From VXYL01 sp965116345 (lineage in GTDB: Bacteria > Pseudomonadota > Gammaproteobacteria > Pseudomonadales > Azotimanducaceae), in assembly GCA_965116345.1 (NCBI GenBank), contig OZ220680.1:4030001-4094000 (forward strand): DNA of 64,000 nt, written 5' to 3'. The notes under the pieces are model-generated. The model was given only the letters and a program-made list of their open reading frames with translations. It was not told where the DNA came from and did not search any database. Each line of letters starts with the position of its first letter. Position 1 is the first letter of the stretch. Below are positions 7,705 through 17,494 of the stretch, piece by piece. A program made the position numbers and the translations under genes.

Positions 7705-9350
7705 GCGTTCAAACAGTTCGCACGGCTTCCGAGCCGGCGCCGGTGACGGATCCCGCCCACGAGGGCGGGGTCGCACGTGAAGTCGCGCGTCGACGGACCT
7801 TCGCGATCATCTCGCATCCGGACGCCGGGAAGACGACGGTCACCGAGAAGCTGCTGTTGTTCGGCAATGCCATCGGGCTCGCGGGCACGGTCAAGGCGCG
7901 CAAGTCGAACCGCCACGCGACATCGGACTGGATGACCATGGAACGGGAACGCGGTATCTCGGTGACCACCTCGGTGATGCAGTTCAACTACCGCGGCCGG
8001 GTTGTCAATCTGCTCGACACACCGGGTCACGAGGACTTCTCCGAGGACACTTACCGGACCCTCACGGCGGTGGACTCCGCCCTCATGGTCATCGACGGCG
8101 CGAAGGGGGTGGAATCCCGGACCATCAAGCTGCTCGAAGTCTGTCGGCTGCGCGACACGCCGATCATGACCTTCGTCAACAAGCTCGACCGCGAGATTCG
8201 CGAGCCCATCCAACTCCTGGACGAGATCGAGGATGTGCTGCAGATCGAGTGCGCGCCGATGACCTGGCCCATCGGCTCCGGTCGGTTCTTCCGCGGCGTG
8301 TACCACCTCGGACTCGACCGGATCATCTGCTACCGACCGGGCGTCGGCGACCGCGTGCATGTGTTCGACACCATCGAGGGGCTCGGCAGCGACGAGGCCC
8401 GCGCCTGGCTCGGCGATGACCACGCCGCGTTCGTCGACGAGGTCGAACTGATCCAGGGCGCGAGCCATCCGTTCGACGAGCAGGCGTTTCTGGACGGCAC
8501 CCGGTCGCCGGTGTTCTTCGGCACGGCGCTCGGCAACTTCGGTGTCCGCGAGTGCGTCGACCACCTGGTCGAGCATGCGCCTCCGCCCGGCCAGCGCGAG
8601 GCGTCGACGAGGGATGTCCAGCCCGAGGAAGCGCCGTTCTCCGGGTTCGTGTTCAAGGTCCAGGCGAACATGGATCCCCGACACCGTGACCGGATCGCCT
8701 TCCTGCGGGTCTGCTCGGGGCACTACCGCCAGGGGATGCGCATGCGCCATGTGCGCCTGGCCCGCCCGGTGAAGGTTGCCAACGCCGTCACCTTCCTGGC
8801 GGGTGATCGCAAGCGCGCCGACGAGGCCTACGCGGGCGACATCATCGGCCTGCCGAACCACGGCGGCATCTGCATCGCCGACACCTTCACCGAGGGCGAG
8901 GCGCTCGGCTTTCGCGGCATCCCGAACTTCGCGCCGGAACTGTTTCGCCGAGTGCGGCCACGGGATCCCTTGAAGTCGAAGCAGCTTGCGCGCGGTCTGC
9001 GCCAGCTCTCGGAAGAGGGCGCGAGCCAGGTGTTCTTTCCGCTGCTGAGCAACGACATCGTCATCGGCGCGGTGGGGCCCCTGCAGTTCGACCTGGTGGC
9101 GTTCCGATTGGACGACGAATATCGGGCGGACTGCGTCTTCGAGACGGCCAACGTGTACAGCGTCCGCTGGATCAGTGGTGATCCGCGCGCCATCGAGGAA
9201 CTCAAGCGGCGCAGCTCCGAACGTCTCGCCCTGGATGGAGGCGGGTGCCTGGCCTACCTGGCGCCCACCCGCGCGAACCTGGCGCTGGCCGAGGAGCGTT
9301 TCGCCGAACTGCGGTTCGCGGCGACCCGTGAACACGCGGAGCACGACTAG
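7701..9350 (+). CDS. prfC: Peptide chain release factor 3 (RF3)
   Basis: This is a 549-residue translational GTPase that recycles RF1/RF2 from the ribosome. The G domain shows FAIISHPDAGKTTVTEKLL (G1), MERERGISVTTSVMQF (G2), LLDTPGHEDFSEDTYRTL (G3) and TFVNKLDRE (G4). The C-terminal part has the RF3-specific FQVNM-like FKVQANMDPRHRDRIAFLRV, ANAVTFLAGDRKRADEAYAGDIIGL and EGASQVFFP. The N-terminus has about 25 extra polar residues before EVARRRTFAII. It follows an unknown gene and precedes a SirB1-family gene in the same direction. Confidence 0.95.
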   Translation: MSVQTVRTASEPAPVTDPAHEGGVAREVARRRTFAIISHPDAGKTTVTEKLLLFGNAIGLAGTVKARKSNRHATSDWMTMERERGISVTTSVMQFNYRGRVVNLLDTPGHEDFSEDTYRTLTAVDSALMVIDGAKGVESRTIKLLEVCRLRDTPIMTFVNKLDREIREPIQLLDEIEDVLQIECAPMTWPIGSGRFFRGVYHLGLDRIICYRPGVGDRVHVFDTIEGLGSDEARAWLGDDHAAFVDEVELIQGASHPFDEQAFLDGTRSPVFFGTALGNFGVRECVDHLVEHAPPPGQREASTRDVQPEEAPFSGFVFKVQANMDPRHRDRIAFLRVCSGHYRQGMRMRHVRLARPVKVANAVTFLAGDRKRADEAYAGDIIGLPNHGGICIADTFTEGEALGFRGIPNFAPELFRRVRPRDPLKSKQLARGLRQLSEEGASQVFFPLLSNDIVIGAVGPLQFDLVAFRLDDEYRADCVFETANVYSVRWISGDPRAIEELKRRSSERLALDGGGCLAYLAPTRANLALAEERFAELRFAATREHAEHD

Positions 9351-9393
9351 TGGTCCGTTTCCGACCCCGCGGGTTGCTCGGAGGCGCCCCTTG

Positions 9394-10170
9394 ATGAATC
9401 CAGCACTCGGGGAGTCGTTGGAACGCTTCATCGCGGAGGGGGAAGACCCCGTGGAGGGTGCGCTGATCGTCGCCGGGATCGTCGATCACGATGCGGAGGT
9501 GGACTGGGCGAGGGCGGAAATCGACCGCCTCGCGAACGAGGTCGGCGGGGCGGCGGAAGTCACCCCTCGGGAGCTGGTCGCCGGTGTCTCGGCGTGTGGC
9601 TTCAAGGGCGCGGGAAAGCGCTACTACGAGATCGAGAACAGCCTCCTGGACCACGTCTTGAGGAGCCGCCGGGGAATCCCCATCTCGCTCGGCGTGGTGC
9701 TCATGGGCATCGCCCGCCGCCTGGGTCTGGAAGCCCTCGGCGTCAATTTTCCGCGCCATTTCCTCATCACCATCGGCAATCTCTTGGTTGACCCCTATGC
9801 CGTCGCCCCCACGTCCGTCGAGAACTGCCGTGCCTGGCTTCGGGAGAACAAGGTAAGCGAGGAGGGCGCTTTCGGGATCGCCGACGCCGGCGACATCGTC
9901 CTGCGCATGCTCAACAACGTGCGCATGCTGGTGCAGTCGCGGGGCGACTTCACGCGCGCCTTGGAAATAGCCGACTACCAGTTGGTGGTGGTCCCCGATT
10001 CCTATGCGCTACGGGTGGAGCGTGCCGACGCCTGGCTCGGCCTGCGCGCGCCCGAGATGGTGGTGGAGGAACTCGAGCATGCCGTGCGCGATGCACCCGA
10101 CGATGCGACGGCGGAGAGATTGCGCGAGCGCATCGAGCAAGCACGGCGCATGAAGTCGGTGGTCAACTGA
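9394..10170 (+). CDS. SirB1 family protein (transglutaminase-like plus TPR region)
   Basis: This encodes 258 residues from ATG 9394; the longer open frame overlaps prfC and is not used. The N-terminal half matches the SirB1/YchA transglutaminase-like family: YYEIENSLLDHVLRSRRGIPISLGVVLM, then GLEALGVNFPRHFLITIGN and LLVDPYA. The C-terminal half is TPR-like (RMLNNVRMLVQSRGDFTRALEIADYQLVVVPDSY and VVEELEHAVRDAPDDATAERL). The biochemical role of this family is not established. The nucleophilic cysteine of true transglutaminases is not apparent. The gene ends 17 bp before a strong hairpin. Confidence 0.85.
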   Translation: MNPALGESLERFIAEGEDPVEGALIVAGIVDHDAEVDWARAEIDRLANEVGGAAEVTPRELVAGVSACGFKGAGKRYYEIENSLLDHVLRSRRGIPISLGVVLMGIARRLGLEALGVNFPRHFLITIGNLLVDPYAVAPTSVENCRAWLRENKVSEEGAFGIADAGDIVLRMLNNVRMLVQSRGDFTRALEIADYQLVVVPDSYALRVERADAWLGLRAPEMVVEELEHAVRDAPDDATAERLRERIEQARRMKSVVN

Positions 10171-10186
10171 GCCGCGAACGTCGGGG

Positions 10187-10333
10187 CTAGGGAAGGTCTG
10201 ATTAAGACCTTCCCTAGCGCGGCACAGGGATGTGCCGCCAGATTCAAGGGCGCAAGGAGTTGAATTTGCACGCAAAAAAAAGACCGCGCTCTTGTTTTTG
10301 CGTTTCTGATCAAGCCAAGGACGGCTTGATCAG
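10187..10333. terminator. Cluster of hairpins between convergent genes (bidirectional terminator region)
   Basis: Four inverted repeats lie in 147 bp between convergent genes. (1) CTAGGGAAGGTCT / loop GATTA / AGACCTTCCCTAG at 10187-10217 is a perfect 13-bp stem. (2) GCGGCACA / GGGA / TGTGCCGC is at 10218-10237. (3) ACGCAAAAA ... TTTTTGCGT at 10270-10303 has flanking A/T runs able to act in both directions. (4) CTGATCAAGCC / AAGGAC / GGCTTGATCAG is at 10306-10333. Read from the minus strand, repeat 4 follows the TonB receptor stop and is trailed by T-rich sequence. This suits Rho-independent termination in both directions. Confidence 0.75.
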
Positions 10334-10340
10334 AGCATTC

Positions 10341-13300
10341 TTAGAACCTGTACTGCACACGGAGGTTGTAGTTGCGGCCCCAGATTCTGGCGACGCTGGC
10401 GGCATACGGGGTGACCGCCGACTCCATGGCGGCCGGGAAGCGGTCGAGCAGGTTGTTGATCGTGACCGCCAGTGTGCTCTCGCCCGGCATGGCCGGAAAG
10501 CCCGGTAGGCGAAGGGCGTAGAACAGGTCGTAGGTCAGCCACGCGTCGATGCGACACGACGCGTTGGCCAGTACCGAAACGCAGGCGCCGCTGTTGTCGA
10601 GGTCGGCCATGTGATGCGTGTAGCGCCCGGTCACCCGCAGGGTGTGGCCGCCCATGGACCAACGTAGCGAGGCATTGCCCTTCCACCTCGGGACGCCACC
10701 GTCCTGCAGGCCTTCGTTGCGGCCGTACTGTCCCGCGAGGTCGATTCGGTGGTCCGGGATCGCAGGATTCGGCGTCACCTGCCAGGTTTCGTAGTAGGTG
10801 GCCGTGAGCCTGGCACTGAGCCGGCCGAAGTCCGCACCGATCAGCGGAACGTCCGCGGCGTCGAAGTCGTAGCGCATGCGCAGGTCGTAGCTTTCGCTCT
10901 GGGCCACGTCGGCATTGATGTACGACGAGACCGTGTGCGAGATCTCTCCGGGACGGGTGTCGTCGATCCGATACAGGCCGAGCGTCGACGGCGGCGCGTC
11001 CTGCGGCAATCCTCCCGGCGCCACCTCGAAGGTGTTGAACGCGGGTTCATAGCGCGAAGTCCACGCGTCGCGCACATCGAGCCAGCACGGCGCGTCGGCG
11101 CCGCAGCCGGCGCCGGCCTCCCTGGCGAACGCCAGGAAATCCTCTCGCAAGCCGTCCATCTGCACGGCGACACTGGCGAACACGGCCTGATCGCGGAATT
11201 CCACGACAAACCGGTCGAGCCCTAGCTCTAAGTCGCCGCCGGCGAGACTCAGCGTGATGCCGAAGTTGCGTCCGTCGGAGGTCTCGCCCTGCAGATGCGG
11301 CGACGGCACCACGGTGCGGAGGAAGTCCATGTCGCCGGTCGGGCACATGGCCTCGGTCACGCCGGTCGCCCGGGTACCGCCGAGACCGCCGTCGCCGGTG
11401 GCGTCGTCATCGACGAGAACCTCGCAGGTGTAGTCTCCCGTGGTGCTGCCGGTCGACACCAGGCTGATCCGTTTGTCCCCGAAGGCGGTGAACTGGTCGG
11501 GGATCACGAACCCCTCGCCCGCCGACGCGCGGATCGACAGCCAATCCAGCGCCCGCCAGACGACGCCGAACTGGTGGATCGTGTCCTGGTAGCTGCCGCT
11601 GCCCGACTCCCGCGGCACGGTCGCGCGGATGTCGTTGCCGGTCAGCCGCCACGCGGCGGTGACCTCGGCGCGTCCGAAATGCACGCTGTCGAGCACCGGC
11701 GCGCCGAGTTCGACGAAGGTGTCCTTGGAGACGGAATCCGTGATGCGCCGCTTCACCGACGCACCCCTGGCCCGATCCTCGATCAGGCCGAGGGAATCCG
11801 GAAGATACTCCTCCCGCTCGACGCGGTAGTGGTGTCCGAGGGCGATGGACAACGGCCCACCGGGCAGCCGCAGGGGCGACGCGCCGCCGGCGACGACGTC
11901 GACGATGTCCTGGTCGTATACGTGCTTCGCCGTCGGCGGCGTGAGCAGACCGTCGACGACCGCCTGGGAGTTGATCAGCGCGGGATCGTCCTGGAAGCGC
12001 GGCAGCGGACGGAAGGCGTCGTCGTGTGCGTAGATGGACGTTCCGAACGGGTTCCAGCACTGGTCGCCGGTCGGGCCGAGCACGCAGTCGAGACCCCGAT
12101 CCATCGCCGACAGCGACTCGTAGCCGGTGCTGGAGGAGCCGTAGCGGTCTCTGCTGCGAATGGCCTTGATCCAGTCCGCGTTGGCGACCCAGCCGGTGTG
12201 GCCGAGGTCCACCTCGACGCCGATCTGGGCCCGGACGTTGGTCGTGTGGGTGCGGGCCTCGGTGGCGAAGTCGTCGGGATCGACGAAGCGCGAGCAACCG
12301 CCGGACGGGTTGCAGATGTGGCCTTGCACGGAGTACTTGTCGTCCAGGTAGACGTCTTCTTGGAACGGGATGCCGGCGGCCGGATCGAAGGGATCGCCGG
12401 CGAGAACGACATTGCCGCCGAACCGCGCGTTGAACGCGCCCGCGTCGCCGTCGCGGTCGGGAACGCCGTCGCCGTCCGCATCCTGCGCGTACAGCGGCCG
12501 TCCGCCCGCCATGGCGCGGAACGGGTTGCCCGGATGCGTGCCGGCAATCAGGAAACGGTCGCCCTGGTTGGCATTACCGATACGGGAGCTGGCGGTGGAG
12601 CCGATCGGATTGTTGCGGCCGGTGCGGTTCTGCACGTTGAGCCAAAGCTGGCCGTTGATGGTCAGGTAGGCACCGTAGCGATGATCGACGTTGGCGTAGG
12701 CGGAGTGCTGGATCAGGTCGTCCTTGTAGTTCAGGTAGTTGAACCGGTTCTGCTCGCACTTGCCGTTGCTGGCGATCAAACCGTTGCGCCAGGCGTTCTG
12801 CCGCGTGAAGTCGTCGCCGCCGCCGTTGAACGGGAACTGACAGACCGGATCCGCCCGGGTCGACGTAGCCGCCAGTCCGTTGCCGAGCGTTGTCGTGCGG
12901 CCCGTCGCGGGCTCCCGGGCCGGGACGTCGAAGGTGCCGGGAAAGTTCGAGTCCTCCCAGGGACCGAGGGAGCTCGGCCGGCCCTGCGCGTCCGGCCCGA
13001 TGCGGTCGACGCGCGAATCGATGTAGCGCGCAAACCGCGGATGGGTTTGGCGGATTTCGCCTCGGACGCGGTATTCGTACGCGAACACGACGTCGGTGTC
13101 GTCGCGCGCCCAGCCGCCGAGAATGCCGTACTTGCTGTCGGGCTTGTCGAAGATGTCCTCGACCGCCGTGGCGTCCACGCGCAGCTCGATGCCGTCTGCA
13201 CGATGCTTCGGGATGTAGTTGATGACGCCGGCGACGGCTTCGGACCCGTACAGCGCCGAGGCGCTGTCGGTGAGGATCTCGATCCGATCGATGGCGATCT

Positions 13301-13658
13301 GCGGATAGGTGGCGTTGGCGTCGCCGAACAGCAGCCGGTGCCCGTCCATCAACTCCATGGTTGCCCCGGGACCGAGCCCGCGCAGATTCCCGAAACTGTA
13401 CGGCACCGTCTCGCCGGGACTGACGCCGCTCTGCGCCGCCATGTTGACGAGCACATCGCCCAGGCTCACCGTTCCCGCTTCCTCGATGTCCAGGTCGGTG
13501 ATCACCTCGACCGGCGACGACAGATCGAAGTTGTCACGCCGGATCATCGAACCCGTGACCACGATCTCCTCGATTTCCGGGCCGGTGGCATCCTCCGCCC
13601 CGGCGGTCAGGGGTACCGTCAGCACTACGGCCAACGCAGCAGTTCCGACGCGCGCCAT
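10341..13658 (-). CDS. TonB-dependent outer-membrane receptor
   Basis: This encodes about 1105 residues. The start is placed at the ATG on 13656-13658, giving MARVGTAALAVVLTVPLTAGAEDATG, a good signal peptide. The open frame extends 67 codons further upstream but has no signal-like sequence there. A mature plug follows: IEEIVVTGSMIRRDNFDLSS (TonB-box-like start), DIEEAGTVSLGDVLVNMA, LRGLGPGATMELMDGHR and ILTDSASALYGSEAVAGVIN. The long barrel ends NLRVQYRF with a terminal aromatic residue, as expected for outer-membrane beta-barrels. The ligand is unknown. No FecR or sigma factor is adjacent. Several DxDGDGxxD-type loops (DADGDGVPDRDGD) in the barrel could bind calcium. Confidence 0.9.
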   Translation of the reverse strand: MARVGTAALAVVLTVPLTAGAEDATGPEIEEIVVTGSMIRRDNFDLSSPVEVITDLDIEEAGTVSLGDVLVNMAAQSGVSPGETVPYSFGNLRGLGPGATMELMDGHRLLFGDANATYPQIAIDRIEILTDSASALYGSEAVAGVINYIPKHRADGIELRVDATAVEDIFDKPDSKYGILGGWARDDTDVVFAYEYRVRGEIRQTHPRFARYIDSRVDRIGPDAQGRPSSLGPWEDSNFPGTFDVPAREPATGRTTTLGNGLAATSTRADPVCQFPFNGGGDDFTRQNAWRNGLIASNGKCEQNRFNYLNYKDDLIQHSAYANVDHRYGAYLTINGQLWLNVQNRTGRNNPIGSTASSRIGNANQGDRFLIAGTHPGNPFRAMAGGRPLYAQDADGDGVPDRDGDAGAFNARFGGNVVLAGDPFDPAAGIPFQEDVYLDDKYSVQGHICNPSGGCSRFVDPDDFATEARTHTTNVRAQIGVEVDLGHTGWVANADWIKAIRSRDRYGSSSTGYESLSAMDRGLDCVLGPTGDQCWNPFGTSIYAHDDAFRPLPRFQDDPALINSQAVVDGLLTPPTAKHVYDQDIVDVVAGGASPLRLPGGPLSIALGHHYRVEREEYLPDSLGLIEDRARGASVKRRITDSVSKDTFVELGAPVLDSVHFGRAEVTAAWRLTGNDIRATVPRESGSGSYQDTIHQFGVVWRALDWLSIRASAGEGFVIPDQFTAFGDKRISLVSTGSTTGDYTCEVLVDDDATGDGGLGGTRATGVTEAMCPTGDMDFLRTVVPSPHLQGETSDGRNFGITLSLAGGDLELGLDRFVVEFRDQAVFASVAVQMDGLREDFLAFAREAGAGCGADAPCWLDVRDAWTSRYEPAFNTFEVAPGGLPQDAPPSTLGLYRIDDTRPGEISHTVSSYINADVAQSESYDLRMRYDFDAADVPLIGADFGRLSARLTATYYETWQVTPNPAIPDHRIDLAGQYGRNEGLQDGGVPRWKGNASLRWSMGGHTLRVTGRYTHHMADLDNSGACVSVLANASCRIDAWLTYDLFYALRLPGFPAMPGESTLAVTINNLLDRFPAAMESAVTPYAASVARIWGRNYNLRVQYRF

Positions 13659-13869
13659 CCGGGCCGCCCAGCATCGCCAGCAAGGAGCAGCCAGTGTGCC
13701 ATACCGTTCGCCCACCGAGCACCCTCGAGGCAGGGGCGGCTCCCCGGAACCATTCGGTATGAACGCGAGGCGGCGTGCATCGGTCGCCTTCTCATACCCG
13801 CCGCGCACCCGCCCGAGATCGTTCGCTCGAGTGCGGTCGCGCCCTGTCCTGCGGCGCACGCTTGCCGGG

Positions 13870-15717
13870 TCAATCGACCTTGAACGGGTCGTCCAGGCTC
13901 AAGGATACCGCTTCGCCGTAGCCGGGAATCCGGATCTCCTCGGTCGACAGCTCGAGGTCGTCACCGTCGAGCACGCCCTTGCCGAAGCGGTAGATCGTCT
14001 CGGCATTGCCACGCGTGGCTGCCGCGTCGTAGTCCAGGGCGGCCCCGTGGACCGCCTCGTTGCGATGGGCGTGGCGGCGCATGGCTTCGGCACCGTGCCT
14101 TGCGGTGAGCATTTCCCGGGTGATGCGCGGGCTCAGCAGCAGACCGGTGGCGTTGTTGCCGCCGAAGCCCTTGGAATTGATCAACGCCATGTCGACGGCG
14201 TCCGGGTCGATCTCGATGTGTTCGGGTGCGATGCGCAGGTGGCTGTGGTGTACGTCGTCGGCCGGCCCGTCGATGGTCGCGATGCCCGGGATCCAACCGT
14301 GTTGCCAGGCACCGATGGCGGACGCGGTCTGGTCACCGGAGGCAGGCGCCAGGGTGTGACCGATGTAGGCCTTGATGGCGGCGACGTTCCAGCGCTCGAT
14401 GCCGAAGGTCTTGGCCATTTCGTTCAGGATGTGCGACTCGCTGACGCGGTTCTGCGGCGTCCCGGTGCCGTGTGCGTGGACGTAGCTGCGTTGCCGGACG
14501 GCCTCTTCGCCGAGAATCGCCCGGCCGCGCGCCAGCGCTTTCGCCACGGTGACGTAGTTGCCGATGCCGGGTCCGGGGATCGACTTCTTGTAGCCGTCGG
14601 CGTTGACGAACACGTCGCCCACGGCGGCATGGATGTCGGTTCCGAGTTCCAGTGCCAGGGCGTCGTCGGTCACGACGATGTACACGGCGGCTTCCGCCAG
14701 CGTGAAGCCGCAGTTGGCCGCGAACGGCCGACAGGCCCGGCGGTTGTCGACGACGTCGGCCTCGTCGAGGGCCCTCAGGTCTTCGTCTTCGGCCAAGGCA
14801 CCCATGGTGCGGTACGCCTCGACGACCTCGGGAACGATGGGGGCCTCGGCGGCACCGACCACCGCCACCCGGCAGCGCCCGGCGCGGATGTCGTCCACCG
14901 CGGTCTTGAGGTTGTAGAGGAACGTCGCACAGGCGCCGATCACGCCGGCGGTGGCGCCGCAGCTGCCGATCACGTAGGCGTTGACGAAGTCCACCGGCAT
15001 TTCGGGCAGACCGAGGGCCGCCTGCTTGGCGGTCGGCCGCTTGCCCATCATGGGTGCCTGCATCATGCCGCCGTTGCTGAAGGTGTCGAGCTGTCCCATG
15101 GCGCTGCCCGAGTAGGCGGCGAACTCGTCGGGCCGCACATGCTTCCTGAAGTCGTCCCAGGGGATGCCCACCGACTGCACGGCATCGGAGGCGGCGTAGA
15201 CGTTGAGCTGGAGGCCGCGCGGATGGTTGCGCGACGCATACATCCTGCCCGGCTCGAAGCCCGTGGGGACCTGGCCGGCGGACGTGACCTTGGACGCCCG
15301 CTTGTCGGGGATCAACACATCGAGACGTTCGGTCGTCACCTCGACGCGGCCGTCCTCCTGGCGGCGAAGCGACCAGTCGGGTGGAATCTCTTCGGGTAGG
15401 TCCCGCGACGCCAGCGTGAAGGTGATCGGCCCCGATGACGCCGGCGTCAGGTGCGCGCTGCGCTGCCAGTGGATGCGTTCTGGATCGAAGCAGTCGATGC
15501 GCCGGATCAGGGTGTTGTCGAGGATGTGGCGGCGATTGTCGGCGTCGGCAGGGTCGCCTTCGACGTTCATGAGACTCGCGAGGCTGGCGAAGGTGTCGTC
15601 CGCATCGGCGGCACCGACAACGTCGATCACGGTACGCCGGTAGGCGTGGTGGAAGGACACGCGGCCGGCAGGGTTGATGCCGCCGAAACCGACGATAACG
15701 GGCAATGGGGAACCCAC
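13870..15717 (-). CDS. fabY: Beta-ketoacyl-ACP synthase, FabY-like
   Basis: This is a 615-residue thiolase-fold ketosynthase. The start is GTG (15715-15717) with AGAGGT upstream. The active site is GSCGATAGVIGACATF with the nucleophilic Cys, then VHAHGTGTPQNR (His), AAIKAYIGHTLAPASG (Lys/His) and NSKGFGGNNATGLL. At over 600 residues it is much longer than FabB/FabF (about 410). It matches the FabY class known from Pseudomonas, which uses acetyl-CoA to start fatty acid synthesis. A polyketide or long-chain role cannot be excluded. It lies head-to-tail upstream of nothing obvious; its 3' side faces the TonB receptor start region 210 bp away. The thiolase gene precedes it by 44 bp, suggesting one operon. 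Confidence 0.8.
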   Translation of the reverse strand: MGSPLPVIVGFGGINPAGRVSFHHAYRRTVIDVVGAADADDTFASLASLMNVEGDPADADNRRHILDNTLIRRIDCFDPERIHWQRSAHLTPASSGPITFTLASRDLPEEIPPDWSLRRQEDGRVEVTTERLDVLIPDKRASKVTSAGQVPTGFEPGRMYASRNHPRGLQLNVYAASDAVQSVGIPWDDFRKHVRPDEFAAYSGSAMGQLDTFSNGGMMQAPMMGKRPTAKQAALGLPEMPVDFVNAYVIGSCGATAGVIGACATFLYNLKTAVDDIRAGRCRVAVVGAAEAPIVPEVVEAYRTMGALAEDEDLRALDEADVVDNRRACRPFAANCGFTLAEAAVYIVVTDDALALELGTDIHAAVGDVFVNADGYKKSIPGPGIGNYVTVAKALARGRAILGEEAVRQRSYVHAHGTGTPQNRVSESHILNEMAKTFGIERWNVAAIKAYIGHTLAPASGDQTASAIGAWQHGWIPGIATIDGPADDVHHSHLRIAPEHIEIDPDAVDMALINSKGFGGNNATGLLLSPRITREMLTARHGAEAMRRHAHRNEAVHGAALDYDAAATRGNAETIYRFGKGVLDGDDLELSTEEIRIPGYGEAVSLSLDDPFKVD

Positions 15718-15761
15718 GGTGGCTACCTCTGTTTCGGTCGGCTCATGCGCGCGGTCGGAGT

Positions 15762-16907
15762 CTACACGCGTTCGATGGCGATGGCGGTGGCTTCACCGCC
15801 GCCGATGCACAGCGACGCCACGCCTCGTTGTCCTCCCCGCGCCGCCAGGGCGTGGGCGAGGGTGACGATCAGCCGGCTGCCGGTGGAACCGATGGGGTGG
15901 CCCTGGGCGCAGGCGCCGCCGTAGACGTTCACGATCTCGGGGTCGAGGCCCAACTCGTCGATCGCCATCATCGGTACGCAGGCGAAGGCCTCGTTGATCT
16001 CGAAGACATCGACCTCGTCCCGGGTCCAGCCGGTCTTGTCGAGCAGTTTGGCGATGGCGCCCGCGGGAGCCACGGTGAATTCGGCGGGATGGATCGAGTG
16101 CGTGGCGTGGGCGACGATCCGGGCAAGGGGTTCGGCGTTCGCCGCGGCTTCGGTGCCGATGACCAGCGCCGATGCGCCGTCGGAGATGGAACTCGCATTG
16201 GCGGCGGTGATGGTGCCGTCCTTCTTGAACGCCGGCCGCAGGCTCGGAATGCGTTCGATCTTGGATCGGCGCGGCTGTTCGTCTTCGGTGACTTCATCCA
16301 TGGCGCTGATCTCGGTTTCCAGGGCGCCGGAGTCCATGGCGTGTCTCGCCTTGGTGACCGAGGCGATGGCGAACGTGTCCATGGCCTCGCGGGTGAGCTG
16401 GTGCCGGTCGGCCGTTTCCTGGGCGAAACCGCCCATGGAACCGCCTGTCTCGGCGTCTTCGAGGCCATCGGTGAACATCGAGTCGGCAAGGTCCGTATGC
16501 CCCATGCGCAGCCCGCCGCGCGCCTTGCCGAGCAGGTAGGGCGCGTTGGACATGCTCTCCATGCCGCCGGCGATCACGCAGTCGGCGCTGCCCGCGCGAA
16601 TCAGGTCGGCAGCGAGCATGGCGGCCTTCATGCCGGAGCCACAGACCTTGTTGATGGTGGTCGCGCCGGTGTGGTCGGGGACGCCGGCCAGCCGCATCGC
16701 CTGGCGGGCAGGCGCCTGCTTGACCCCGGCGCTCACCACGCAGCCCATCAGGATCTCGTCGACCGCCCCGGGGTCGACTCCCGCGTCGTCGATGGCTGCC
16801 TCGATGGCGTGGGCACCGAGTGCCGGTGCCGAACGATCGGACAGCGACCCTTGGAAGCTGCCGATGGGTGTTCTCTTGGCGCCCAGGATGTAGGCGTGGT
16901 TGCTCAT
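15762..16907 (-). CDS. Acetyl-CoA C-acetyltransferase / thiolase
   Basis: This encodes 381 residues from ATG 16905-16907, with AGGAG seven bases upstream. Thiolase signatures are TTINKVCGSGMKAAMLAADL (acyl-accepting Cys), DVFEINEAFACVPMMAIDEL, VYGGACAQGHPIGSTGSR (His) and GVASLCIGGGEATAIAIERV (second Cys). It condenses or cleaves acetoacetyl-CoA; direction and chain length are not deducible. The start codon overlaps the moaB stop (ATGA), so the two are coupled. Downstream is the FabY-like ketosynthase. Confidence 0.93.
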   Translation of the reverse strand: MSNHAYILGAKRTPIGSFQGSLSDRSAPALGAHAIEAAIDDAGVDPGAVDEILMGCVVSAGVKQAPARQAMRLAGVPDHTGATTINKVCGSGMKAAMLAADLIRAGSADCVIAGGMESMSNAPYLLGKARGGLRMGHTDLADSMFTDGLEDAETGGSMGGFAQETADRHQLTREAMDTFAIASVTKARHAMDSGALETEISAMDEVTEDEQPRRSKIERIPSLRPAFKKDGTITAANASSISDGASALVIGTEAAANAEPLARIVAHATHSIHPAEFTVAPAGAIAKLLDKTGWTRDEVDVFEINEAFACVPMMAIDELGLDPEIVNVYGGACAQGHPIGSTGSRLIVTLAHALAARGGQRGVASLCIGGGEATAIAIERV

Positions 16908-17446
16908 TGGGTCTCCTCGGTGGTTGCGGCGGATGGCGGGGCTTCGAGGAAGCGCGGCAGCAGCTCGGCGAAGTTGCAGGGCTTGAACCCCGCATCCAAC
17001 TGGTTCTTCAAAATTCCGTCCCACGCCGTGCGGCAGGCCCCCGTGGATCCCGGCATGGCGAAGACCAGCGTCGCGTTGGCAAGTCCGGCGACCGCCCGCG
17101 ACTGGATGGTCGAGCTGCCGATCTCATCGTAGGAAAGCTGGCGGAAGAGTTCGCCGAAGCCGGCCACCGTCTTGTCGAACAGGGGCAGCAGGGCCTCCGG
17201 CGTACTGTCCCGCCCGGTGAAACCGGTACCCCCCGTGGTCAGTACGACCTGCACCCCGGGGTCGGCGATCCACTGGCTGACCACGGCGCGAATGGCGTAG
17301 ACGTCGTCGCGCACGATGTGGCGTGCGGCCAGGCGGTGGCCGGCTTCCTGGAGGCGTTCGGCGAGTAGATCACCGGACGTGTCCTCGTCGGGTCCGCGGG
17401 TGTCGGACACCGTCAGCACGGCGATCGCTAGCGCAACGTCGGTCAT
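16904..17446 (-). CDS. moaB: Molybdenum cofactor biosynthesis protein B (MoaB/MogA family)
   Basis: This is a 180-residue protein with the MoCF-binding fold: AIAVLTVSDTRGPDEDTSGD at the N-terminus, LTTGGTGFTGRDSTPEAL (molybdopterin-binding GGTG), SYDEIGSSTIQSRAVAG and FAMPGSTGACRTAWDGIL. MoaB/MogA adenylylate molybdopterin before metal insertion. No other moa or moe gene is in the window. The stop overlaps the thiolase start, an odd pairing that may only reflect gene packing. Confidence 0.92.
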   Translation of the reverse strand: MTDVALAIAVLTVSDTRGPDEDTSGDLLAERLQEAGHRLAARHIVRDDVYAIRAVVSQWIADPGVQVVLTTGGTGFTGRDSTPEALLPLFDKTVAGFGELFRQLSYDEIGSSTIQSRAVAGLANATLVFAMPGSTGACRTAWDGILKNQLDAGFKPCNFAELLPRFLEAPPSAATTEETQ

Positions 17447-17494
17447 TGGGAGATTGGTTGGGACGTACGGCAGGACGGCGAGTTTACGCTAAAG

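Noticed and set aside
11295..13883. 862-codon plus-strand open frame
   Set aside because: It lies antisense to the TonB receptor, whose signal peptide, plug and terminal Phe are clear.
13309..15399. 696-codon plus-strand open frame
   Set aside because: It lies antisense to the FabY-like ketosynthase, which has the full active-site set.
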